From positions 82,189,978-82,253,977 of the forward strand of contig CAMTDV010000003.1 in NCBI GenBank assembly GCA_947069175.1: a stretch of DNA of 64,000 bases, in the 5' to 3' direction. The position numbers and the translations under genes are program-made. The notes under the pieces were generated by a model, which ran no database searches, was not told where the DNA came from, and was given only the letters and a program-made list of their open reading frames with translations. The DNA is from Scalesia atractyloides. Taxonomy: Eukaryota > Streptophyta > Magnoliopsida > Asterales > Asteraceae. Below are positions 47,276 through 58,600 of this stretch, piece by piece (within the stretch, counting starts at the first letter, position 1; every line of letters starts with the position of its first letter).

Positions 47276-50200
47276 TTTCCAACAGACTTAGTGTAGAAAA
47301 CATCACTAAATCTTTCCATCTTTGACCCGCTTCCAAGACTTGATCACTTTCGCCTTTCAACCACCCGAATCTGTCATATAACATTATCATATCATTAGCC
47401 TCGACCGAGAAATTATATATAAATTCCTACGATAAGCATGATAATGACTAATATATTAACTAAACTGGATTATTGGTGAACGACTTGTGAGCTCTTTTCT
47501 TCTTTCATGTTACTGGTTCAAGCCATCCTGTTGATTCTCATGACTTATCTACGCCATTCATCATTTTCAAACATATCACATACATTGAAAACACCACAAA
47601 AATTAGCTTTTGCTAAGTGAGGACTCATAATTTTATTTTTGTATCAAACATAAAAGAGGTTGCAGTGCTCATGACGCCCAACAAACCAACACCGAGCCAC
47701 CACTTCATTATCCTTAGTCACGCATCTTGTGACTTTCCCCAAAACTATTCCAAGAGCTTCTTGTTCATATCTAGTGTCTATCCCTGCTAATACAGAGTCA
47801 ATGACACTTCAAAGGATACCATTATTTAGACCAATTGATCGATATAAATAAAATAGTAAACCATCACATACTTATGTTGTAATTCATAAAACAACATATA
47901 TGATTATCAACATTCTTATCACCTCATATCCCTTTATTAACCATGTTAACGCCACTACAACAAAATAGCTCATGCAACTAATAGTGGGTACATATAAGTA
48001 CAGGGTTATTGACACACAACACTATAGTTATTCAATTATCATTTATAATTTCCTGTGCAATATCTACTTTTAACCATACCAACCCATACCCAAGTTATAA
48101 CCTCAAACTATTGTTTTAAAACTGGAAAAAATGGTCACCTTAAGTGTACGATAATACGAAAACCTCGCCCCATGAGTTATTTGTTAATTCCCAATGATTA
48201 TGTAAAATATTACAAAAATTATCTTTCAAAACAGCTTTGTGCTGCTGTAGTAATTCAGTATTTTACCTCCTTTAGGATGAGTATTTCACCTCAAACTAAA
48301 ATTCTTAGTAACGCAGACTCATAGAGCTTTCCATCGATATATAACTCGCCCCGAAGGAACATTCGGTTGATTTACTATGAATTTTTCAAGACCGACGAAA
48401 ATTTGGAATAAAAATTTTGAATTAAGCTAAATTTTCAGCACTTGGGTCTCTCAACCCGGTAACATTTTGCAACTGTTTATTGATGGGTTTAAACCCCAAA
48501 ACACCATCAAAACCATACGTTATTGTTAATTCGAACCATATTCAATAATTTGCATTTAACCACCTTAACTCTACGAAATTCAAGCTAACAATAAGACTAA
48601 TTAAATTAACACGACTCCAAACACACTCGAGTCACTCACCTTCGCCCGTAGGAGTGTTGTTGCTTTATCATTCGTTTGACTCGTTGCCATCCAAACTTTT
48701 TTGTCACCATGATGTACAAGATGTTGAAAAATGGTTTCGGATCGATAAACGAGTCATCAGAGCCCCTACGGTCGTTGCGCCGCGGCGCCGGGCCGCCGCC
48801 GACAACCACGCCGGAGCACCACCTCCTTTCTCTCTCTAGCTCAGCCCTCTTTCTCTCTCAACTCTCCAGAAAATCTTTTTTAAAATGTATCTTGATGTTG
48901 CTGTTTCAGTTTAGCCTAGCTGTGGTTAACCAAATTTGTAGCAACTTCACCATATGGAAAGGTATATATCTTGCTTCTTTTTAAGTTTTAACGAACTAGA
49001 CTACTGTAGATTAACAACAGTCTTTAAGATGGATTACAAAGTACACTTCACTGCAAGAAGTTAGTTACTGTACCGAGTAAGCTCTAAGAAAAAAAATAAT
49101 TTTATGATGTTGGTCCAGAAATGAGAACCTTCTTTAAAGGGGATAATACAATTTTATAAGCCATGCACATTCTTAACCAGCTAAATGTCTATACTATGTC
49201 TAATCCACATCTGGTGTGATTTTCAGTCATTTGGATTATTTTTTGTTCTTATTTCTGCTCGAAACATTTAAATTTTCAAAAGTTTCATGTTCATTGCTTT
49301 TAGGTATTTTTATCATTTATGGTTAACACACTATTGAATTTTTTAATATCAAGATAAATGCTTGAGCAGCAATTGAATCTGGAGGGGGATGATGGAATAC
49401 TTTTGGTATCGTGGACCGGTACCGAACCGTACTAGGTATATTCGGTACCGGTATCCACTTTCCCCGTTTTTCGGCACCGGTAACGGTATGGTACCGGTAT
49501 TTACGGGTAAAACACCAGTAAAGACCGGTACCGTACCGGTATATTCGGTACCTAGCCAACGAATGGTGAGACGGGTATGTTATACATGTAAATATTAACT
49601 CATGTAATGACACATTGCCCACGTAGTGGTGTTTTATTTAAATAAAAAAAATACTTGTATGATTATGATGTTAAAATGATGATTTAAATTAGCATTTGTC
49701 AGTTACCTTCTAAAGTGACTAGATGGAGATCTAGTGTTCTTTATTTTATATGATAGGCGATATCTTTATTTTATTTTCTTTTGTATTTTCTCATTATTAT
49801 AATACAGGTTTGCATGATTTATGGTCTAAAACCAAGTTAAACGTTTTCATCATTTATGGCTTATTTTTGTGACCAGTGTAATCAACATGTGTTCAAGCTT
49901 TTGCAGATGCGCTCCTTGTTGCTGGTTGATAAGTGTCGCGAGTTATTATACCCAATCGTCGTATGGTTAAACCATGTTCTTGACATCTTGAGTATCTTTG
50001 GCTTTTTTTTGTATATTATTGAGTTATCATGTTGCATATAATGTGCCTTTTAGACTTAAGAGATTGGGTAATTGGTCATAATAGGTACTCAAATAGGCTG
50101 AGTCGGGTTGGGTTGACGTGAAACACTCTTTGTCGAATTTTTTTATTCATCTTATGAATATATAGTCAAATCTGATTATAAATTCATATTATGGTGAAAG

Positions 50201-51434
50201 AACTTTGTTTTTTTATATAAAAATTGTTAGGAAGTTTAGTCTGCTATGTTTGTGTATCAAGATTCATCATCTTCTGTTTTGCTAATGTTACACACCTTCC
50301 AATTCCAAACAACCACTAACTTGTCGTTTCGTGCTGTTATATTAGCAATTAGAAAGTTTTTTTTGTAACATAATTAGGTGTTGACAGCTTGACATTTGCT
50401 TTTATCATATCAGTCGTTCGTTACTGAGGCAGATTCTTAAGAAATGAAGGCCCGTGGAGGAAGAGAGGCTCCCATCAGCGGCAACAAGTGAGTTAGTCTA
50501 GCTGAAACAGCGCCAGGAGGTCACGCCTGATCCGATCTATGGGATACGTACACGAAGTAATAATAGAAAATTTTAGTAAATTGATCAAGTTTGTTGGATA
50601 ATTGGCATTTGGCCACATCTTGGGAATTGCAGGCACATGAAGCCTTACATGAAGTCACTGAATTAAGTCCAAGTGAAGGTGGAATAAAAGCCATTTGTTC
50701 AGCCACCATCACTAAAGCACAGAAGCTGCATGTACACGCACCTCCACCAATTTCATCAAAGCTTGCTACTGAATATATATATATATATATATATATTATT
50801 ATTTATTTTTTTAATTATTCAACTTATTGCAGTTTTGTTGAGTTTTTCCTGATATTTGACCTTTTTATTTTTGGATGGCATTTTCTTAGAAGATGTGAAT
50901 GAAGAGTACATATGATGATGATTAATGATGAGTTCATGTTTAAGTGGCAAATATAATATTCTCCAAAGTATAATTATAAATCGATCATTTTTTTTAATCT
51001 TTGGGTTAGAGTTTCGGTTAGCCTGTCGATGGGCTCTCTTCGAGAGATGGTGGAGCACTTTCAAGGTTATGGAAGTTCAAAGGATTGTATGAAAATCCTC
51101 CATTACGCTATCCTGGTGGCCTCTTGGAAGTTTGGAAGATTATTGATTGCTAGAAACAAGGAAGTGTTTAACAGGAAAGGGTTCCATGGTTAAATCTGGT
51201 AGAACATGTAGAATAGCTATATTTCTTGTGGCTTGTTCATCGCTAAATATAGGGTCCGACATGTTACGAAGTACATTGAAATGGTCTGGGTTAGGGAGTA
51301 CGTTGAAATGGGTTGTGTAGGTTGGACTGAGCCATACTTTCATGTTCATTGTTTTGATTTTAGAGTTAATTAATGCATTAAATATACCATTAGTATACCC
51401 GTCTATCGGACGGGTATTAAACTAGTTATATGGG
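47276..51434. other. Body of the 12.3-kb Mutator-like element: unassigned DNA with coding-like scraps
   Basis: No complete gene. Two stretches read like conserved exons of unknown origin. On the minus strand about 47811-47646: SVIDSVLAGIDTRYEQEALGIVLGKV then VARCWFVGRHEHCNLFYV. On the plus strand about 50591-50770: QAHEALHEVTELSPSEGGIKAICSATITKAQKLHVHAPP. A GC-rich block at 48760-48840 resembles a 5' UTR/first-exon region. At 49400-49560, TACCGGTA-type palindromic units cluster. Pack-MULE style capture is possible but not shown. Confidence 0.4.
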
Positions 51435-51635
51435 AAAAGACTTAAATGTCCTTACTTTTGTCGGTAAAATTACCAAAATACTCCTCTAGTTAACGAATAT
51501 ATTGGATGGAGTTAAGAGCTAAGAGCAAATTAGAGTAAAGATACAAACAACAAGGAGCAAAATGACTATTTCTAAACTATTGGGGCAAAAGCGTTAAAAT
51601 GGTAAAACCATAGGGAGCAAAAGCGAAGTTAACTC

Positions 51636-52643
51636 TAAAATCAAACAACATAAACTAATCAACTCGCGTAATCTCACCCACACATTTGCTCTCACACCCG
51701 TGAGAATTCCCCTGTCCCCCCTCCACACCATCTCATGAGGTAGTGTTCCATGTGTGGAGAAGAGAGGGGGGGGGGGGGGGGGGGTGTTTCTACGCCATCC
51801 ACACCACAAAGTCTAATAACTCTTCTTTTTGTTTTAATCTCTAACGGTAACCTTTTTTTGTTTTAATCTCTAATGGTAACATTTAAAAATACAATTCAAA
51901 TACCAATGTTAACGTTTATAAAGATGCTATTTTCAAGACCACAATAAATAACCTTTTAAAAGATACAAAGATAAAAAAGTGATGATCATGTCAGCTTTCA
52001 CATCATATGACATGCCAAAATTGACGATACCAGACACATTTTTTTGTCGATTGTCATGTCAGTCACACACATCATACATGTTATATAATATGGTGAACAC
52101 TGGCTATTCCTGGTCCTATACGACCCATATGATGGCCATATGCCCCAATTGCCGTTAGACAACCCACATGATGACGAGTCATCGAAATTTGAATAACGTA
52201 TTAACAGTGTTCCAACAAATAGAAAAAAATATAATTAACGAAACCGTAAAAGAAAAAAAAATATAATTAACGAAACCGTAACAGAAATTTATACGGTGGT
52301 CGCCACGAGATATACCCTCTATGTGAAAGTCTCTGCAGAACCTTGCGACTTCTTGTGGTCTCTCTCTCAATATTGTATGTGTTCCTCAGATCTCATCATT
52401 TTTTTTTCTACAATTCGCCTCTAATTTACCTAAATGCAATCCGATTTATGTGAATCACATTGTTATTACTTTATCAGTTCCAGTTTAATTCATAAATCTC
52501 TTACTTTTGCGACTATATAACCAAAATTGATGCTTGTAGCAGATGATATTTGTTCAAACCACACTTGATTTAATAATAATCGAAGTTTTGTTTCTGTTTG
52601 CTACAGAAATTGTTGAATCGAGAAGGAGAGTTTGTTGGTTGAC
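51636..52643. other. Right TSD, G-run and upstream region of AP4M
   Basis: Starts with the 9-bp TSD TAAAATCAA. A run of 19 G lies at 51766-51784. A 19-20-bp duplication (AAAAATATAATTAACGAAAC) occurs near 52228-52275. The last ~300 bp should contain the AP4M promoter and 5' UTR. A 5' UTR intron ending near 52607 (TGCTACAG) is possible but unproven. Confidence 0.45.
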
Positions 52644-55600
52644 ATGATCTCGCAGTTCTTTGTTTTGTCGCAGAGAGGCGATAACATCGTGTTTCGTGAT
52701 TGTGAGTTTTCTTGTTATCAACTGTGCATGTGTTTGTGTTAGATTTGATGTGATTTATGTGATTTGATAAAGAGTTAGTGGTTAATTGTTCATAGTTAGT
52801 TGCAATTAGTGGTAATTTGAAGGTTACAAGTTTTTAGGTCATATTGATTGGGCATGTTGTCAGTGTATCTATAGGTGTTGTTACTTGGAGCTAGAGGAAC
52901 CATAGATGAAAGTATAGTGTCACCGAGTTAGTTTTCAATTCGCGTGTGGCCCTAGATCACCCATAAGCCTTAACGACACTAGTGTCGTTGGGTTTTAGCA
53001 GTGAAAGTGTTTATAGGAAGTGCTTGTAATACTTGAATTGAAACACGAGTATACAAGTAAAAGTCTTTGTATTGCCAAAGAAAGTTTACAAGAGAGTTTT
53101 GTTGTTTACAAGTGCTAGAAATGGATTGGTTTATCCCTGGGGAAATGGGGTTGCACTCACGGGGATCGAACGATAACTACATGACAATAGGTTAACTAGG
53201 GACTTCAGTGTATCTGAAAGAGTAGTTAGTTTGTCTAAAGTTTATACAGGCAGAGCATTTTAATGAATCTTAAGATTGGTTAGATTTGTTCTAGACCCTT
53301 TCTCTTAACGATACAAAGAAAATAACATGACTCATTGTAACACCCTAGGCAAATCCCACATGGCTGTGGCCAGGAGTGATTCTTGGTTCATAAGGAATGC
53401 CTTGGTTATAAATCACCAGTGCTTTTTGGGCATATTGGCTGTGGAGCACATGAAAACTCCAAAGTTAAGCGTGGGGCAACAAAAAGCGGACAATATTGGT
53501 TGTATGAGAGGCCGGATGTTACACTCCCTGTCTACCAAAAGTTGGTTCTTAATGTTTAAAAGGAGAATATGATTCTAGTATAAGTTGTACCTTCCCTTTT
53601 GTTGGTTGTTAGCTGGATAACCTACATTTATTAAAATCTGTACATGATACACATCCGTTCAGTTTTCTCAGTTATTGTAGCTCACACATATGGCATTTTT
53701 AGTCTACAGTTGACTCTGATAGTCCCAATCAAAGTTCTAGTGCTAGTTGATTCAAGGGTAGTCAATAGTTGATTAGCTGTTGGGCTAATGATCAGTTATC
53801 CATATTCACATGTTTATAATATACAATTTCCTCTGGCTTTTTCTACCTCTGCAGACCGTGGTGATGTGCAAAAAGGAAGTGCAGAGATATTTTTTCGTAA
53901 AGTAAAGTTCTGGAAAGAGGATGGGGAAACCGAGGCTCCACCTGTCTTTGTAGGTACCTTTTAAAATGTTATCTGATAATATGCTTGTATTAGTAGTTCT
54001 TCATGTCACATAAGACAATTAAGCTAGCTGTGTTATCTGTATATACTTGTTTTCAAGAAGCTATTTATGCATTCTTTGTAAGTTTATATTGAAACTTGAT
54101 AGACGCACAAGCGCAATTATAAGCTTAGAGCCTTAGAGCCTGTTGCTATCTATCTTATTGTTCTTTATTTTTTAAATTTGATAAATGCACCACCATGACT
54201 TTATTGTTATACCTGTACATCTTACTGTTATACTTACTAATGCGATGTATTGGTATGATTTCTGATGATGCGATGCACATGATTTTCTATGATAGAATGT
54301 AGACGGTGTCAACTACTTTCACGTAAAGGTGGTCGGATTACTGTTTGTTGCAACCACTAGAGCAAACGTATCACCATCTCTTGTCTTGGAGCTTCTACAA
54401 AGAATAGCACGCGTCACTAAAGATTACCTCGGCATCCTCAATGAAGATTCCATAAGAAAAAACTTTGTTCTTGTGTATGAATTACTTGACGAAGTTATCG
54501 TAAGTTTTTTTCATCCACTTGACATTGTTTGGCGTATAAGATCTGATTGTAATATCTGCAAGTTGTGTCTTTGGGATAACAAAAAGAGTAAAATGCCATT
54601 TTCGTCCCTGAGGTTTGTCTAGTTTTGCGACTATTGTCCAAAGGTTTGTTTTTCCGCATTTGGATCCAAAATATTTGAAATCTTGCCATTTTCATCTGGC
54701 TCGTTAACTCCATCCATTTTCTTCGTCAAGCCATGAGTATTTTTCGTCTTTTTTGTTAACTTAAAGGACATTTTGGTCATTTTCAGGGGTATTTGGTCTT
54801 TTTACATAATGTGAAAAGACCTAATTCCCTTTAAGTTAATAAAAAAGACAGAAATACCCGTGACTTAACGTAGAAAAATGGATGGAGTTAACGAGCCGGA
54901 TGAAAATGACAAGATTTCAAACCTTTTGGATCCAGATGCAGAAAAACAAACCTTTAGACGAAAGTCGCAAAACTGGCCAAACCTCAAGGACAAAAAAGCG
55001 TTTTACTCTAACAAAAACTATTAATAGTTTTAACTTCATAACTTTTGAACACAGGATTTTGGTTATGTGCAAACAACATCGACTGAAGTTTTAAAGTCAT
55101 GTGTATTTAACGAGCCAATCATGATTGAAGCAGCACATATGCCACCTCTTGGTCCGGCTGCCCTATTTATGGTATAATCAATCAAATAATTTGACATTCG
55201 TCGATTTTTTTTATCTAAGTTACTTGAATATGATTAACTTATATGTTGCAACCTTTTGTGCATGCAGCAAGGGAACAAAAGAATGCCGGGGACAGCTGTC
55301 ACAAAATCAGTTGTCGCTAATGAGCCCGGGGGTAGGAGGAGGGAGGAAATTTTCGTCGATATAATTGAAAAAATAAGTCTTACATTCAGCTCTAGTGTGA
55401 GTGATTTTTGTTTTATTTTAGTATTTTCCTAATAGATTATGTTCGTATATGATATAAGATACTTCTGGAACCGTTGCATATGCCTATTCAACTATTATCA
55501 TGCCTATATATAGCATAGAAATTGAAGTATTCCTAGTGTTATTGTTAGGCCTGTAAATGAACCGAACGAACACGAACATATAATCGAACACATTTTTTTG

Positions 55601-58600
55601 TTCATGTTCGTTTATTAAGAAAATGAGCATGTTTGTGTTTGTTCGTTTAGAACTTAAACGAACAATTCACAAACGTAAACGAACATAAACATACATTTTT
55701 TTAGAACGACAACTTAAACGGACATAATTCAACAAACAATAAACAACACAATTGAACATAATTGAACAAACATAAATGAACACAAATGAACATAATTAAC
55801 TAAACATAAACGAACGTAAAGAATTTTTTATATAAATTAGCGATTAAGTACGATAAATTCCATTGGAAACCATTTTTATTACTAGAAATTAATTATATTT
55901 ATGTAAGTAGTTAGAAAATTATTTTTATGTGTAATATTTATATAAATATAACTACTTATGTCTTTAGATTGAAACAACAATAAAACGTACATAAACAAAT
56001 GTAAATGAACGAACATAAATAGACGTTCACAAACATAAATGTACGAACAAAGTGCGTGTTCATGTTCATTCATTTAATTAAATGAACAAAAATATGTGTT
56101 CATGTTCGTTCGTTTGTTAAATAAACGAACTTTCCGCCGGACAAATTCACGAACAGTTCATGAATGTTTGGTTCGTTTACAGGCCTAGTTATTGTTTTGA
56201 AAGAGCCATTATAAGGATTTTGCATAAAGTGTATTTTTTTTCTTTAACATGAAGAAAATATCAAACAATCTGTTTTCCATAACAACCCTTGTTTGATCGC
56301 TCATCACTGTGTGTTAAAACAAATCTTTTCATATATCGTATATGTAACTCCCTTCTGTCCTCAACAGGGATATATACTAACCTCCGAGATAGATGGCACC
56401 ATTCAAATGAAGAGTTATCTTTCGGGGAATCCGGAAATCCGATTAGCGCTCAACGAGGACCTGAATATAGGAAGAGGTGGTAGATCAGTATACGGTATAC
56501 TATCCAATCTCTTTATTCATCTATCCAGTATTTGAGTATATCTTTTTAGCTGCCCTAGTGTACTTGATATGCTAATTATCTTACTGCATTTGTGGTAACT
56601 TGTAGAGGTGAAAAGTTAACCCATTCATTTATATAGAAATGCCATTTTGGGTTTTATCATATTGGTAACAGGGAAAATGGGTAAAATATAAAAAAGGTTA
56701 GCCAAAACTGAAATGTGTCAAATGGTTTGATACTTTGATTAGGTGAAACGGGTCAAAAGTCATCTTAGGTGTATACAAATGCATAGAGTTTTCTAAGTTG
56801 TTTTTACTCAAATATTATAATTACTTTTTAGTCATATAGTTTTTGTAATCTCATTTAATTAGTTAACTATTCATGAAATATACAATAAATTGACAAAAAA
56901 GTGTTGGTGCGTTGGGCTGACCTGACTTGACTTTGTTTACATCACATACAAATTCACCCGTATTGACCCAATGACCCGTTCCCAATACACTCATTTGACC
57001 ACCTTTAGTAGATAGTAACATTAGGTCTGTAAACAAACCGAACGAATACGAACATAATTTACCGAACATAAACGAACACAAATGAACATAATTGACTGAT
57101 CATAAAAGAAGACAAACAAACATAAAGTAGTTCTTTTGCATATAAATTAGTGTAATTAAATTTAATAATGATAAGTTCCATTGTAACTCTCATTTTTCTT
57201 ACTAAAAAGCCCAATCACTAATAAGGTATATTCATATAAGTAGTTAGAAAGCCTCTATTATGCTTATATTTATATTTATATAACTACTTGTGCATTTATT
57301 AAAATTTAAACAAACATAAATGAGCATAAACGAACAAACTTAAGCGGACATTCACGAACATAAATGAATGAACAAACTGTGTGTTCATGTTCGTTCGTTT
57401 AGTTAAATGAACAAAAAACGTGTTCATGTTTTGGTAGGAATCAAACTACGGTAACGGATTAAACTGAAATTCAAATAGAAAACGGGTAGAAAACGGATAG
57501 ATCTAACGGTCTCTTGCGATACAGAAACACCACACAAGAAACGATTAGGGCAAACTAAACTTGAATTAGGATATAGATACACCACCTAATCCAACCTTAG
57601 GTTCCAAAGAACACCATTCAGCATGCCACTATTGAACTAGCATTCGAAATATCAATTTTAACTCACAAATTCAATGAGATAAAATCAACACATATTTTCT
57701 TCATATCAAAACTCACTAACTTTCCATTAATATCAATACATTATATAAGATGTGTCGAACTGCTCCTAAACATGGGATGACTACCATTGACCACTACTAA
57801 ATAACTAATTGAAATGCAACAAAAACATTAAATTAAACTTAGGAAATAAAATTGCAGTTGTGATGATAACAAAAGAAGATAAAAATGTGGATTCACTTGT
57901 GCATGGTTAGCTATTCTTGTTTGGGTGATATTCCGGGTCACGGGCGAACGGGTCGATGACCCGATAAACAACATGTTTGTTCGTTTTTATATAAACGAAC
58001 TTACCGTTGAACAAGTTCACGAACAGTTCATGAACGTTTGGTTTGTTTACAAGTTTAAGTAACATTGACATGTGCAGTTAAGTACTTGTTTATTGTGCCT
58101 GCTGAAGCTAATGAATAATTGAATATATGCTTTGTTGAACAGACTATGGTGGTTCTAGTGGATCAGGAGCTGTTATACTAGACGATTGCAATTTTCATGA
58201 ATCGGTGCATCTTGATAGTTTTGATGTGGATAGAACTTTGGCTCTTGTAAGTAACATAATTAAGTTGTAGCTCGTTTATATGACACACATACCCTGTGTA
58301 ATTTTGGTTGCCTATAATGATATAACGTTAACATCTTGCTCATTTTTGTCAGGTTCCACCTGATGGTGAATTCCCTGTTATGAATTATCGCATGACTCAG
58401 GAATTTAAGCCACCGTTCCGTATTAACACCTTGATCGAAGAAGCAGGATCACTTAAGGTAGACAACCATTCCATTCAAAATAGTTTTGTGTCTAAACAGG
58501 TCATTTTTAGCACTAGTCATAACGGGCTGAACCGACCCCAGACGCTTTCGGATGATTTTAAACCTGTTTGACGCTCGACACATTTATTTCGTTTAATCTT

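Larger units (their letters stand above)
39297..51635. mobile_element. 12.3-kb Mutator-like element carrying nested retroelements
   Basis: The left end (from 39297, GAGTTAACTTCGTTTTTGCT) and the reverse complement of the right end (from 51635, GAGTTAACTTCGCTTTTGCT) stay alignable for about 180 bp. Shared blocks include TTTTAACGCTTTTGC, TTTGCTCCTTGTTG and TTAACTCCATCCAATAT. Perfect 9-bp TSDs, TAAAATCAA, flank both ends (39288-39296 and 51636-51644). Two separate MITE insertions would not share one TSD across 12 kb, so the whole interval is one element. After removing nested retroelements about 4-4.5 kb of own or captured DNA remains. No transposase (MURA) motif was recognised, so it is probably non-autonomous. 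Confidence 0.85.

Noticed and set aside
53336..53523. 5S rRNA gene
   Set aside because: Only part of a 5S-like sequence is present, embedded in an LTR with TGTAAC...GTTACA ends, so it is a Cassandra-type remnant.
54329..54622. 97-aa plus-strand frame as a separate gene
   Set aside because: It is exon 3 of AP4M read through its donor site into the intron and MITE.
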